Shown: positions 7,602-17,225 of the stretch, in pieces
Position numbering within the stretch: position 1 is the first letter of the stretch
Layout of the letters: each line of letters begins with the position of its first letter
Assembly (NCBI GenBank): GCA_030446305.1
Contig: JASUSA010000015.1
Location: 1-55,233, forward strand
DNA: 55,233 nt
Source: Clostridiales bacterium
GTDB taxonomy: Bacteria; Bacillota; Clostridia; Peptostreptococcales; Acidaminobacteraceae
Direction: 5' to 3'
The notes under the pieces: generated by a model
Told to the model about the DNA's origin: nothing
Database searches by the model: none
The model's input: only the letters and a program-made list of their open reading frames with translations
Position numbers and translations under genes: made by a program

Positions 7602-7690
7602 ATGCTCATAATTTAAATACGGTATTATTGAAATGAGCGATTTTGTTTGCGAACAAAAGACACTCATTATTTTATTTGGAGGGCTATCAT

Positions 7691-8614
7691 ATGAGGTATA
7701 TCTTAAAAAGGCTTTTGACGACGATCCCCATTATCATTGGCGTGAGCTTTCTGCTTTATGTCATGTTGAATATCGTTCCGGGCGATCCGGTGGCGCTGAT
7801 GATGGGGGAGCATATCAATCCGGATACGATTGAACGCGTTAGGGCACGCATGAATTTGGATGATCCGTTAATGATTCGTTTTGTGAAGTATTTATTGGAT
7901 GCATTGCATGGCGACTTTGGCTATTCATACAAATTAAAACGTGAAGTATCGACACTCATATGGCAAGCTTTCCCGAATACGCTTATTTTAGCGGTTTCAG
8001 GCGCGTTGGTTTCATGGATTATCGGTATTCCGGCCGGCATTATTTCTGCCGTTAAGAAAAACACATGGATTGATTACGCTGTAATGACATTTGCACTGAT
8101 TGGTGTATCAATGCCTGTATTCTGGGCTGGATTGCTGGGTCAGTACTTCTTTGGTCTTAAACTGCAGTGGCTGCCGATTTCAGGTTTTGACGGACTCAAT
8201 ATTAAATACATTATCATGCCGGCAGTTGTATTAGGATGGAGTGCCGCTGCAACTATTGCACGGTTAACGCGATCAAGCCTGCTGGAAGTAATGAGTTCAG
8301 ACTATATCCGTACTGCGAGAGAAAAAGGGTTGCTAAGGCACCAAGTCGTGGTTGGACATGCATTAAAAAATGCATTTTTACCGGTTATAACGGTTATGAC
8401 AATTCAAGTGGCTTCGCTTTTATCCGGTGCGGTTATCACCGAGACGATCTTTGGTATTCCGGGAATAGGACGTATTGCTGTCAGCGCTATTCAAACGAGA
8501 GACATGCCCCTCTTGCAGGGCAGTGTGATGTTTGCAACTGTTTTAATCATATTGGGCAACTTGCTGGCAGATATACTTTACGGTTTTATTGATCCGCGTA
8601 TTAAATACCACTAG
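7691..8614 (+). CDS. oppB: Peptide ABC transporter permease OppB/DppB
   Basis: A 307-aa inner-membrane permease, one half of the channel of a peptide importer. It begins MRYILKRLLTTIPIIIGVSF, the standard DppB/OppB N-terminus with its first membrane helix, and carries the coupling-helix motif EAA-like region TAREKGLLRHQVVVGHALKNA that docks on the ATPases. Six membrane segments are visible. The start at 7691 is chosen over an upstream in-frame ATG at 7643 because GGAGGG lies at 7679 and homology begins here. First gene of oppBCDF-oppA-hydrolase. Confidence 0.93.
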   Translation: MRYILKRLLTTIPIIIGVSFLLYVMLNIVPGDPVALMMGEHINPDTIERVRARMNLDDPLMIRFVKYLLDALHGDFGYSYKLKREVSTLIWQAFPNTLILAVSGALVSWIIGIPAGIISAVKKNTWIDYAVMTFALIGVSMPVFWAGLLGQYFFGLKLQWLPISGFDGLNIKYIIMPAVVLGWSAAATIARLTRSSLLEVMSSDYIRTAREKGLLRHQVVVGHALKNAFLPVITVMTIQVASLLSGAVITETIFGIPGIGRIAVSAIQTRDMPLLQGSVMFATVLIILGNLLADILYGFIDPRIKYH

Positions 8615-8628
8615 GAGGAACGGAAACG

Positions 8629-9744
8629 ATGAGTGATTGGATAACAACGATGAGAAACAGCAGCTTCGGTCCGTTTCAGCGAAAGACGATCCGATATATG
8701 CATGAAATTGAACAGCAAATAGAAGGCTCAAATGCAGAACCCGATATTAAAAATGCAACGCGAGAAGATGAAAATAATCTTTTAGAAGATAATAGCCAAT
8801 TAAGTGAAAAGCAATCGGACAAAGAACCGGACAAAATGCCGGAAGATCAGGATGATACCATGATCGCAGCCGATTCCATCTGGCGAGAACTGTTACAGTC
8901 TATCTATAAAGATAAAAAAGCTTTTGTCGGGGCAATATTGGTCATTGCATTTGTCATTATTGCTTTGGGAGCACCAATATTTGCGCCCTATGATCCCTAC
9001 GAGGTCGATATGGCTGAAATGTTAGTGCCGCCGTCATTTGTGGACGGTGCCGCTGAAATGTCAGACAACAGTTATATTATCGGTACGGATTTTCTAGGCA
9101 GAGATATTATGAGTCGGATTATCTATGGTGCTAGAATCTCACTGGCAATTGGCTTAATTCCGCCGCTTATTACGTTGGCGATTGGGACATTGCTTGGCAT
9201 GACCGCTGGTTATTACGGTGGTAAAACGGATTACCTCATTATGCGCCTTGCCGATATCTGTATGTCGTTCCCGTCGCTTTTGCTGGCGATGGTGGTTATG
9301 TATACACTGGGTGCCTCACTTTTTAATATTTTTATTGCACTCAGTATCGTCAATTGGGGCGGTACATCAAGAATTATAAGGGCGCAGACGCTTTCGCTGA
9401 AACAAAAAGAATTTGTTGAAGCAGCGCGTTCGATGGGCGTCAGCAAATGGAAAATACTGTGGCGTCATATTTTTCCTAACTGTATTCCTTCGCTTATTGT
9501 ACTCTTTACCCTTAGTGTTCCGGAAGCGATTATGTCAGAGGCGGGGTTATCCTTTTTGGGCGTCGGTGCTCAACCGCCAATGCCGAGCTGGGGCTTAATG
9601 ATCTCCAGAGGCAAAGAGTATCTGTTCTCTTCGCCATGGGTGGCGATTACCCCGGGGATTGCCATTTTTATCGTCGTTATTGCATTTAACTTTATTGGTG
9701 ACGGGCTACGCGATGCACTAGACCCGTACACAAAACACGATTAG
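8629..9744 (+). CDS. oppC: Peptide ABC transporter permease OppC/DppC
   Basis: The 371-aa partner permease of OppB. The core starts near residue 85 (WRELLQSIYKDKKAFVGAIL), contains GTDFLGRDIMSRIIYGAR, the EAA loop EAARSMGVSKWKILWRHIFP and ends DGLRDALDP, as in DppC/OppC. About 85 extra, highly charged residues (rich in E, D, K and N) precede it, longer than the usual cytoplasmic tail. AGGAGG precedes the ATG at 8629, so the extension is probably translated. It is 14 bp after oppB. Confidence 0.93.
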   Translation: MSDWITTMRNSSFGPFQRKTIRYMHEIEQQIEGSNAEPDIKNATREDENNLLEDNSQLSEKQSDKEPDKMPEDQDDTMIAADSIWRELLQSIYKDKKAFVGAILVIAFVIIALGAPIFAPYDPYEVDMAEMLVPPSFVDGAAEMSDNSYIIGTDFLGRDIMSRIIYGARISLAIGLIPPLITLAIGTLLGMTAGYYGGKTDYLIMRLADICMSFPSLLLAMVVMYTLGASLFNIFIALSIVNWGGTSRIIRAQTLSLKQKEFVEAARSMGVSKWKILWRHIFPNCIPSLIVLFTLSVPEAIMSEAGLSFLGVGAQPPMPSWGLMISRGKEYLFSSPWVAITPGIAIFIVVIAFNFIGDGLRDALDPYTKHD

Positions 9745-9753
9745 GAGGCAGGC

Positions 9754-10740
9754 ATGTCTGACGTTTTGGTCATTAATCATTTGAAAACGTATTTTAAAAC
9801 AAAACACGGTATGAATCCTGCTGTTGATGATATATCCTTAAAGCTGCAAATGGGAAAGATTACAGCCCTTGTTGGTGAATCCGGAAGCGGCAAGAGTATG
9901 ACGGCGATGTCGATACTTGGACTTATTCCAAAACCGAGCGGCGTCATCATGCCCGGCAGTGAAATTCTATTTGAAGGCAAAGATTTGACAACCTTAAAAG
10001 AACGGGAAATTGCGAAAATTCGCGGCAATAAAATTGCCATGATCTTTCAGGAGCCCATGACATCACTCAATCCAGTTTATACAATTGGTAAACAGTTGAC
10101 GGAACCGCTTCGCATTCATCAGAAACTCTCAAAGCAGGAAGCAAAAAAGGTTGCCATTTCCTATTTGGAAAAGGTGAGAATACCAGACCCTGAAAAACGG
10201 TTTAACAATTATCCGCATCAGCTTTCCGGCGGTCTCAGACAGCGTGTCATGATTGCAATGGCAATGATTTGTGAGCCTAAACTCATTATTGCAGATGAGC
10301 CGACAACCGCACTGGATGTTACCATTCAAGCACAGATCCTATCGCTTTTATGCGGCGTTCAAAAAGACCTCAATACGGCGATCTTATTTATAACGCATGA
10401 CCTTGGCGTCGTCGCGGAGATCAGCGATACGGTTTGCGTCATGTATGCAGGTCAAATTGTAGAACAGGCAGATGTTAAAACATTATTTGAAAAGCCTATG
10501 CACCCGTATACAAAGGGCTTATTGAAGTCACTTCCTCGTGTCGATGACGATGTAACAGAACTGTACAGCATCAAAGGCATGGTGCCAAATCTCATACATT
10601 TGCCAAAAGGCTGCCGATTTGCATCAAGGTGCCCTGAGGCAACGGCTATTTGTCATCAGGAAATACCGCCAAGAGAAATGATATCAGGAGATCATGAGGT
10701 ATTTTGCTGGCTGCCTCGAAAGGAGGCAACCAATGTCTGA
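9754..10740 (+). CDS. oppD: Peptide ABC transporter ATPase OppD/DppD
   Basis: A 328-aa nucleotide-binding subunit. Walker A GESGSGKS (about residue 39), Q-loop MIFQEPMTSLNP, signature LSGGLRQRV, Walker B LIIADEPTTALD and the switch H in FITHDLGVV are all present. The C-terminal oligopeptide-type domain ends with Cys-containing GCRFASRCPEATAIC, which in Opp/Dpp ATPases can hold an iron-sulfur cluster (family knowledge). AGGAGG precedes the ATG, 9 bp after oppC. Its last 8 bases overlap oppF. Confidence 0.95.
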   Translation: MSDVLVINHLKTYFKTKHGMNPAVDDISLKLQMGKITALVGESGSGKSMTAMSILGLIPKPSGVIMPGSEILFEGKDLTTLKEREIAKIRGNKIAMIFQEPMTSLNPVYTIGKQLTEPLRIHQKLSKQEAKKVAISYLEKVRIPDPEKRFNNYPHQLSGGLRQRVMIAMAMICEPKLIIADEPTTALDVTIQAQILSLLCGVQKDLNTAILFITHDLGVVAEISDTVCVMYAGQIVEQADVKTLFEKPMHPYTKGLLKSLPRVDDDVTELYSIKGMVPNLIHLPKGCRFASRCPEATAICHQEIPPREMISGDHEVFCWLPRKEATNV

Positions 10741-11710
10741 GCTATTAATGACGGCATCAAATTTAAAAAAATACTATGAAGTCAAAGTCCAAAGTGTCTT
10801 TAGCGGCGGCAAAAGCAAAGAAGTGGTTAAGGCAGTGGATGGTGTCAATATCGAAATTGGCAAGGGCGAAACTGTTGCACTCGTTGGCGAATCAGGTTGT
10901 GGTAAGAGTACGCTCGGCCGGCTACTCATCAATTTGATTTCGCCCACTGAAGGTGATGTCGTCTTTAAGGGCGATTCTATTTTTGCATTGCGCGGCAAAG
11001 CGGATAAAGCTTTTAGGAAAGATGCATCGATAATCTTTCAGGATCCTTATGCATCACTGAATCCGCGTATGAAAGTTAAAGATTTAATTGGCGAACCCCT
11101 TTTAACGCATGGGATGACCAATGCAAAAGAGCGATACGAAAAAGTAGCAGAGCTCATGAAAATTTCTGGTCTGAAGCCGGAATATGCCAATCGTTATCCG
11201 CATCAATTCAGCGGCGGACAAAGACAGCGCATCGGCATTGCCAGAGCACTGGCGCTCAATCCGAGCCTTATTGTGTGTGATGAAGCAGTCTCTGCTCTGG
11301 ATGTATCCATTCAGGCGCAGATCCTCAATCTTTTAAAATCGCTCCAAAAGGATTTTAATTTGACCTACTTGTTTATATCGCATGATTTAAGTGTCGTGCG
11401 CTATATCAGCGATAAAGTTTACGTGATGTATCTCGGTAAAATTGTTGAATACGGCGATCCAAAGAGCCTCTATTCAGATCCAAAGCATCCTTATACAAAA
11501 TTTTTGCTGGATGCGGTGCCAATCCCAGACCCATCTCAGCGAAACCGTGAGAAAATGATCTTGGAGGGGGATATCCCAAGTGCGATTAATCCGCCGTCTG
11601 GATGCCGTTTCAGAACCAGATGCCCATTTGCAACGGATAAATGCAAAAATGAGATTCCGGAGATCGTAAAAACAGATGAAAGAGGTTATGCATGTCATTA
11701 TCCTTTGTAG
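10733..11710 (+). CDS. oppF: Peptide ABC transporter ATPase OppF/DppF
   Basis: The second ATPase, 325 aa. Walker [11 protein letters not shown]-loop [12 protein letters not shown], signature FSGGQRQRI, Walker [13 protein letters not shown] and switch [10 protein letters not shown] are intact; the C-terminal part has [15 protein letters not shown]. The ATG at 10733 follows AAAGGAGG and overlaps the oppD stop by 8 bp, indicating translational coupling; an upstream in-frame ATG at 10694 lies inside oppD and has no ribosome site. OppD and OppF form the ATP-hydrolysing heterodimer. Confidence 0.95.
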   Translation: MSELLMTASNLKKYYEVKVQSVFSGGKSKEVVKAVDGVNIEIGKGETVALVGESGCGKSTLGRLLINLISPTEGDVVFKGDSIFALRGKADKAFRKDASIIFQDPYASLNPRMKVKDLIGEPLLTHGMTNAKERYEKVAELMKISGLKPEYANRYPHQFSGGQRQRIGIARALALNPSLIVCDEAVSALDVSIQAQILNLLKSLQKDFNLTYLFISHDLSVVRYISDKVYVMYLGKIVEYGDPKSLYSDPKHPYTKFLLDAVPIPDPSQRNREKMILEGDIPSAINPPSGCRFRTRCPFATDKCKNEIPEIVKTDERGYACHYPL

Positions 11711-11803
11711 TCAATACGCTTTAATGGCATTCATTTGATTTAGCAATAAAATTTGATTTAACAGCAATAGATGGGTCTAATGATCATTTATTGGTTTAAC
11801 GAT

Positions 11804-11833
11804 AATAAAATGAATAATCATTTTTATTATAAT
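11804..11833 (+). promoter_or_regulatory. Inverted repeat with TATAAT upstream of oppA
   Basis: AATAAAATGA and TCATTTTTATT form an imperfect inverted repeat (11804-11828) overlapping TATAAT at 11828-11833, about 105 bp before oppA. No good -35 box is visible. It could be a separate regulated promoter for the binding protein, which usually needs more copies than the permease. Confidence 0.35.
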
Positions 11834-11938
11834 AGCGCTTCAAAAGACGTTTAGACAAAACAAAATGAATGAAGCAGTAAATCCGGCGGGGATCAAAATC
11901 CTGTATCGGATCAAAACAAAGAACAAGGGGGATAAAAA

Positions 11939-13588
11939 ATGAAAAAGAAGTTAATCGCATTAAGCCTCGTAGCGGCAATGCTCTTTGCATTGACAGCATG
12001 TGGCGGCAGCAAAAGCGAAGAAGGCGCATCGAGCACAGCTTCTTCATCAGAAGCATCGGGTTCAACCGCTGAAAAAGTTCAGTTTGTCGTGCCTTATGAT
12101 GAAGATCCAGGAACGGCTGACGTTGCAAAAACGACAGAATTTTACGCACTGCCGCTTAATATGTTCGACCGATTGGTAGAATCCGTTACGGTTGCACCCG
12201 GTAAAAGTGAACTGGTTCCCGGTCTTGCAGAAACATGGGAAGTCAGTGACGATGGTTTGGTTTACACATTCCATTTAAGAAAAGGGGCGCTTTTCCAAAA
12301 TGGTGATGAAGTCAAAGCTGAAGATGTTTATTTCACATTCGACCGCATGCTCGATCCGGCAACAGAAGGCTTGAATACAGACTTCTTTGATATGATTAAA
12401 GGTGCTGAAGCGAGAATGAATGGTGAAGCAGACAGCACAGAAGGTATTAAAATTGTCGATGATTATACACTTGAAATAACGCTAAATGAGCCATTTGGAC
12501 CTTTCGTAGCAGGACTTGCAACACCGGCTGGTTCTGTATACTGTAAAAAAGCGGTTTTAGAAGCTGGCGACCAATTTGGTATTGATCCGGCACTTACAGT
12601 CGGTAGCGGCCCTTTCAAATTAGCTGAATGGACAGTAAACGACAAAATCGTTCTTGAAGCGTTTGACAATTATTGGGGTGGTCGTGCACAATACGACGAA
12701 CTCGTCCTCAAAATTGTACCGGATGCTGAAACAGCGAGAATGCTCTTTGAAAGCGGCGAAATCGATGTCTTCAACTGTGACATGGCGAGAAGCCAAATCC
12801 CATACTTTGAATCAAATGACAAATGGAAAGATTTAATTGTCTCCGGTCCAAGAGTTGGCGTTTATTATATCTGTCTCAATCAATCCATTGAACCGCTTGG
12901 CGACGTTCGCGTCAGAAAAGCGCTCCAAATGGCAATTGACAGAGAAAACATGCTGGCACAAATGTTCTATGGCAAAGGTCAGCTCGTCAACGGCATCATG
13001 CCTCCGGGCCTCTATGGCTACAACAGCGACCTTCCGGTAATTCCTTACGATCCTGAAGCAGCAAAAGCATTACTTGCAGAAGCTGGTTACCCAGACGGAT
13101 TTGCTTTTGAAGTCGCACAGGAAACAGACAGTCCAAACACACTTAAAATCAATGAAATCATTCAATCTGACCTTGCAAAAATTGGGGTAGACGTTACCAT
13201 TACACAATTGGATGAATCAACATTCTTTGGTATCCGTAAAACTGGTGAACTCCCTAGCTACTACAGCAGCTGGTCAGCAGATTTCAACGATCCTGACAAC
13301 TTTATCTACACATTCTTTACAGAGAAAAATGCGGTTAGCCGTTCGTTCAACTATGTCAATGCAGACATTCAACAAAAAATTGAAGACGCAAGAATTATGA
13401 CAAATGCTGATGAAAGAATCGCGACCTATCAAGAAATTGAAAAGACGATTGTACATGACGATGCAGCGTGGATTCCACTCTTCGAACTCGATCACCTCTT
13501 CGTCGTTCAACCATATGTTAAAAACTACAAAGTTGCTTGGAACGGCTGGTCTGATCAGTCTTACTACAGCATCCAAATTGAAAAGTAA
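11939..13588 (+). CDS. oppA: Peptide-binding lipoprotein OppA/DppA (SBP family 5)
   Basis: A 549-aa extracellular solute-binding protein. A lipoprotein signal peptide ends in LTAC with the lipidated cysteine at position 21. The mature part shows the family 5 signatures: LVPGLAETWEVSDDGLVYTF, then VRKALQMAIDRENML and the DFNDPDNFIYTFF region near the C-terminus. It delivers peptides to OppBCDF. AAGGGGG lies upstream of the ATG. It has its own 228-bp upstream gap with a possible promoter, and is followed after 12 bp by a serine hydrolase gene. The exact ligand cannot be read from sequence. Confidence 0.93.
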   Translation: MKKKLIALSLVAAMLFALTACGGSKSEEGASSTASSSEASGSTAEKVQFVVPYDEDPGTADVAKTTEFYALPLNMFDRLVESVTVAPGKSELVPGLAETWEVSDDGLVYTFHLRKGALFQNGDEVKAEDVYFTFDRMLDPATEGLNTDFFDMIKGAEARMNGEADSTEGIKIVDDYTLEITLNEPFGPFVAGLATPAGSVYCKKAVLEAGDQFGIDPALTVGSGPFKLAEWTVNDKIVLEAFDNYWGGRAQYDELVLKIVPDAETARMLFESGEIDVFNCDMARSQIPYFESNDKWKDLIVSGPRVGVYYICLNQSIEPLGDVRVRKALQMAIDRENMLAQMFYGKGQLVNGIMPPGLYGYNSDLPVIPYDPEAAKALLAEAGYPDGFAFEVAQETDSPNTLKINEIIQSDLAKIGVDVTITQLDESTFFGIRKTGELPSYYSSWSADFNDPDNFIYTFFTEKNAVSRSFNYVNADIQQKIEDARIMTNADERIATYQEIEKTIVHDDAAWIPLFELDHLFVVQPYVKNYKVAWNGWSDQSYYSIQIEK

Positions 13589-13600
13589 GGAAGTGTCATT

Positions 13601-14437
13601 ATGATGATGGACATCACCTCTCGGATAAACGCCATTAATTTCAGCTTTAGCGGGTTGATGGGGATTTACGCGAATGACTTTAAAGGCAATATCATCGCAA
13701 TTAATGAGAATGAGTGTTTTGAAACGGCGAGCTGCATAAAAGTACCGATTTTAGCCACGCTGCTGAACGAAGTAGAAAAGGGAAATTTGAGCCTAGACGA
13801 CCCATTGGTTTATACGCCGGAAAATTTTATTGACGGCAGTGGCGTCTTAAGATCACTGACACCGGGCCTTTCGCTGTCCACACTTGACTTTGCAACGCTG
13901 ATGATTATCGTCAGTGATAATATTGCAACCAATGTTCTCATTGATTTGTTAGGCATCGACCGTGTTAATGCCGTGTGTGATTCACTTGGCATGACACAGA
14001 CGAGACTTCACAATAAAATTGATTTTGTCAAATACAGACAGCTTGGCACAACGACGCCAAAGGAATATGCCGTTATTTTTGAACGCGCATACCAAGGCGA
14101 GCTATGGAGTGTCGAACAGTCCGAACGCTTCGTGGAAATTCTCAAAAAACAGCATTACAACACGATGCTGACAAAGGCGCTGACGCCGTATTATCTCGAT
14201 GCAGAAGATACGGGTGATGAAGAAGTGCTGTCCATTGCTTCAAAGAGCGGCAGCATGAATGCCTGTCGAAATGACGGTGGGATTTTTTATACACCTTACG
14301 GCGGATATGTTTTAACGCTTTTAACGAAGAATTTCAGTGACAAACTGTTTTATAATGAACATGAGAGCTTTAAATTTGGCCCGCAAGTGAGCCGTTTGCT
14401 GCTCGACCATTTCCTTTCAAAAGAAGGATCATTCTAA
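13601..14437 (+). CDS. Class A beta-lactamase-like serine hydrolase
   Basis: A 278-aa member of the Beta-lactamase2 family. The catalytic motifs are S44-x-x-K47 (SCIK), S105-D-N (VSDN) and a KSG box (SKSGSM, about residue 217) in place of KTG. There is no signal peptide, so it is probably cytoplasmic, and true beta-lactamase activity is not implied. AAGGAAG precedes the first of three in-frame ATGs at 13601. Being 12 bp behind oppA, it probably acts on a compound imported by this transporter, for example a peptide or amide; this is inference. Confidence 0.8.
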   Translation: MMMDITSRINAINFSFSGLMGIYANDFKGNIIAINENECFETASCIKVPILATLLNEVEKGNLSLDDPLVYTPENFIDGSGVLRSLTPGLSLSTLDFATLMIIVSDNIATNVLIDLLGIDRVNAVCDSLGMTQTRLHNKIDFVKYRQLGTTTPKEYAVIFERAYQGELWSVEQSERFVEILKKQHYNTMLTKALTPYYLDAEDTGDEEVLSIASKSGSMNACRNDGGIFYTPYGGYVLTLLTKNFSDKLFYNEHESFKFGPQVSRLLLDHFLSKEGSF

Positions 14438-14457
14438 AAAACGGGTGACCGTTATGC

Positions 14458-14493
14458 AAAGCGCTGTTTCAGACTGATGAAACAGCGCTTTTT
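14458..14493 (+). terminator. Intrinsic terminator of the opp operon
   Basis: A 14-bp perfect stem (AAAGCGCTGTTTCA with its complement) and a 6-nt loop are followed by Ts. Its AGCGCTGTTT arm is shared with the terminator at 19028. Confidence 0.93.
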
Positions 14494-14594
14494 GCGTATT
14501 GATCGTTGCTGCCGGCTTATTGTCGCATGCGATTTCTGCTGATCTTATGCTATAATAGGATACAGGTATGATAAAGAATAAAATGGAGGCTGAA

Positions 14595-17225
14595 ATGGCT
14601 AAAATCATTATCCTAGATGGCAACAGTTTAATTAACAGAGCTTTTTTTGCACTGAAGGACTTGAGAAATTCAAAGGGGATTTACACTGGCGGTGTCTTAA
14701 AATTTACCGAAATGGTATTAATGCTGATAGACGATTTTCAACCGACGCATTTTGTCGTTGCATTTGATATGAAAGGTCCGACATTTAGACATTTGTCTTA
14801 TGATGCGTACAAGGGAACGCGAACAGGCATGTCAGATGAGCTGGCCATGCAGATGCCGATAACAAAGGAAATGCTTGATGCACTTAATATTTCTAGAGTG
14901 GAACTGCAGGGATATGAAGCGGATGACCTTATTGGCACCATTGCGAAACAGTCAAAAGCAAATGGCATTGAAGCGCATATTATAACAGGTGATAAAGATG
15001 CGCTGCAGCTTGTAGATGACGGCGTCCACGTTCATATTACGAAAACGGGCATATCGAGCTTAAAAGATTATGATAATGCTGCGATTATGGAAGAATGGGG
15101 CGTTACAGCTGATCACGTCATTGATTTTAAAGGACTTAGCGGTGACAGCGCCGATAATATTCCGGGTGTTAAAGGCGTTGGGCCAAAAACAGCTCAAAAG
15201 CTGCTGGCACAGTTTATTACTGTAGAAAACCTGATAGAACACGTTGAAGAAGTTGAGAATGTCCGTATCCGCAACCTCATCATTGAGCATGCAGAAGATG
15301 CATTAATGAGCAAGCGCCTTGCCACGATTCATCAAGATGTTCCAATTGACATTGATCTTGAAACGTTTAAAATTGTAGAACCCAATTTGGAAGCAACCAT
15401 TGGTTTAATGAAACAATACGAATTGACGTCTTTACTTAATCGGATCAGACCAGTTGAAAAAAAGGCAATCGAAACGATTTCGGCAGACGATGTCATCTGC
15501 GATCCTGAGGAAGCCATAAAGGCGGCTTTAAAGGCAGGTAACATGTACATCAGAACGGCTGTGGAACCTTCAACAGCGCGCTATATGACGTGCTATGGCA
15601 TGGCAATGAATATTGACGGTAAACTGTATTACGCAGAAGGTGAAGCACAATTACAGGCGCTGAAGCCTATACTGGAATCAAATGAAATTAAAAAGATGGG
15701 ATTTGATATAAAGCCTGATTACCTGTGGTGTTTTTCAGAAGGCATTGCATTGAACGGTGTTGATTTTGACGGTTATATTGCCTCTTATCTCATTAATCCT
15801 GCCAGGCGAAATTATTTGATGGAGGATATTCTGTTTGAAAAACAGCAGATTCAGATTGAAGGTGAAGAAGCACTTCTTGGTAAAGGTGCAAAGAAAAAGA
15901 AATACAGCGATATTGACTCGGCATCTTTAAAAGCGTATCTGTGTCAACAGGTCAATTATTTGCCGATTCTCACTGAAAATTTGATGTCAGAAATAAAGGC
16001 GTCTCAACTTGATGCATTGCTAAAAGAAGTCGAATTACCGCTTATTGAAGTACTTGCCGATATGGAATACGTCGGTTTCAAAGTTGATATGCAGACGCTG
16101 GACGCACTTGGTGCAGCAATTGAAACGAAAATAGATGAAATTGAAACTGAAGTTTACCATTTGGCTGGAGAACAATTTAATATAAATTCTCCAAAGCAGC
16201 TCGGGGTCATCCTCTTTGAAAAGCTAGGACTCCCAGCCGGCAAAAAAACAAAGACCGGCTATTCAACCAGCCATGATGTCCTTGAAAAACTTATGAACAA
16301 GCATGAAATCGTCAAAGAAATCATTGAATATAGAATGTATGCAAAATTAAAGTCAACTTATATTGACGGTCTTAAAGCCGTAGTGGACAGTAATGAGCGC
16401 GTTCATACCTCACTAAATCAGACGATTGCCGTTACGGGACGCCTGAGTTCTACGGAGCCAAACCTGCAGAATATTCCAATTAGGCTACCGTATGGTAGAA
16501 AAATACGAAAAATATTTATTCCGAATGATAATTGTACACTGCTTGATGCAGACTACTCACAAATTGAACTGCGCGTCTTGGCACATCTCAGTGAAGATGA
16601 AACGCTGACGAGAGCGTTCCGTGAAGGTCTGGATATCCATGCAATAACTGCTTCACAGGTTTTTCACGTCGCAGAAGGTGACGTTACAAGTCTACAGCGC
16701 AGCCGTGCGAAAGAAGTAAACTTTGGCATCGTCTATGGGATGGGTGATTTCGGTCTCAGCGAGAGCTTGGGCATTACGCGAAAAGAAGCAAAATCCTATA
16801 TTGAAAGTTATTTTGAAACGTATCCGAAAGTGCAGACCTATATGGATGGACTCATAGCGCAATGCCAAAAGGATGGTTACGTCGAAACTGTATTGCATCG
16901 TCGAAGAGAAATTGCAGACATCAATCACAGTAATTTTATGCTGCGTTCAGCGGCGGAAAGAACCGCGAGAAATACGCCAATTCAGGGATCGGCTGCCGAT
17001 ATTATAAAACTGGCAATGATAAAAGTCTATCGCGCACTTAAAGAAAATAAAATGGCGACACAGCTGATTCTGCAAGTACACGATGAACTGATATTAAATG
17101 TGCCTGAAGATGAGCTCGAAAAGGCAAAGGCGATATTGAAAGAGGCTATGGAAACAGCATATCCACTGGATGTGCCTTTAAAGGTCGATATGAACACGGG
17201 AGAGAGCTGGTACGATGCAAAATAA
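14595..17225 (+). CDS. polA: DNA polymerase I
   Basis: An 876-aa repair and Okazaki-fragment polymerase. Residues 1-290 form the 5' nuclease (ILDGNSLINRAFFAL, GDKDALQLV, FKGLSGDSADNIPGVKGVG). The middle domain (about 310-470) lacks the acidic DxE exonuclease residues, as in many Bacillota, so no proofreading is expected. The polymerase domain has motif A LDADYSQIELRVLAHLS, the O-helix RSRAKEVNFGIVYGMG and motif C LQVHDELIL. The start at 14595 follows GGAGG; an ATG at 14568 in frame has none. A TATAAT lies at 14551-14556. coaE overlaps the end by 11 bp. Confidence 0.97.
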   Translation: MAKIIILDGNSLINRAFFALKDLRNSKGIYTGGVLKFTEMVLMLIDDFQPTHFVVAFDMKGPTFRHLSYDAYKGTRTGMSDELAMQMPITKEMLDALNISRVELQGYEADDLIGTIAKQSKANGIEAHIITGDKDALQLVDDGVHVHITKTGISSLKDYDNAAIMEEWGVTADHVIDFKGLSGDSADNIPGVKGVGPKTAQKLLAQFITVENLIEHVEEVENVRIRNLIIEHAEDALMSKRLATIHQDVPIDIDLETFKIVEPNLEATIGLMKQYELTSLLNRIRPVEKKAIETISADDVICDPEEAIKAALKAGNMYIRTAVEPSTARYMTCYGMAMNIDGKLYYAEGEAQLQALKPILESNEIKKMGFDIKPDYLWCFSEGIALNGVDFDGYIASYLINPARRNYLMEDILFEKQQIQIEGEEALLGKGAKKKKYSDIDSASLKAYLCQQVNYLPILTENLMSEIKASQLDALLKEVELPLIEVLADMEYVGFKVDMQTLDALGAAIETKIDEIETEVYHLAGEQFNINSPKQLGVILFEKLGLPAGKKTKTGYSTSHDVLEKLMNKHEIVKEIIEYRMYAKLKSTYIDGLKAVVDSNERVHTSLNQTIAVTGRLSSTEPNLQNIPIRLPYGRKIRKIFIPNDNCTLLDADYSQIELRVLAHLSEDETLTRAFREGLDIHAITASQVFHVAEGDVTSLQRSRAKEVNFGIVYGMGDFGLSESLGITRKEAKSYIESYFETYPKVQTYMDGLIAQCQKDGYVETVLHRRREIADINHSNFMLRSAAERTARNTPIQGSAADIIKLAMIKVYRALKENKMATQLILQVHDELILNVPEDELEKAKAILKEAMETAYPLDVPLKVDMNTGESWYDAK

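Larger units (their letters stand above)
6944..7690. other. Long AT-rich intergenic region before oppB
   Basis: This 747-bp gap holds the SIMPL-gene terminator (7034-7070), a very AT-rich stretch (about 7220-7450), the 15-bp palindrome at 7587-7601, and a small hairpin (TTTTGTT-TGCG-AACAAAA, 7641-7658) close to the oppB ribosome site. TTGACA boxes occur at 7453 and 7545, but neither has a good -10 at 16-18 bp. A 64-codon ORF at 7188-7382 has no ribosome site and looks accidental. The oppB promoter is probably here but I cannot place it. Confidence 0.6.

Noticed and set aside
14595..17225. Missing exonuclease residues in polA as a mutation
   Set aside because: Loss of the proofreading residues is normal for polymerase I in many Bacillota.
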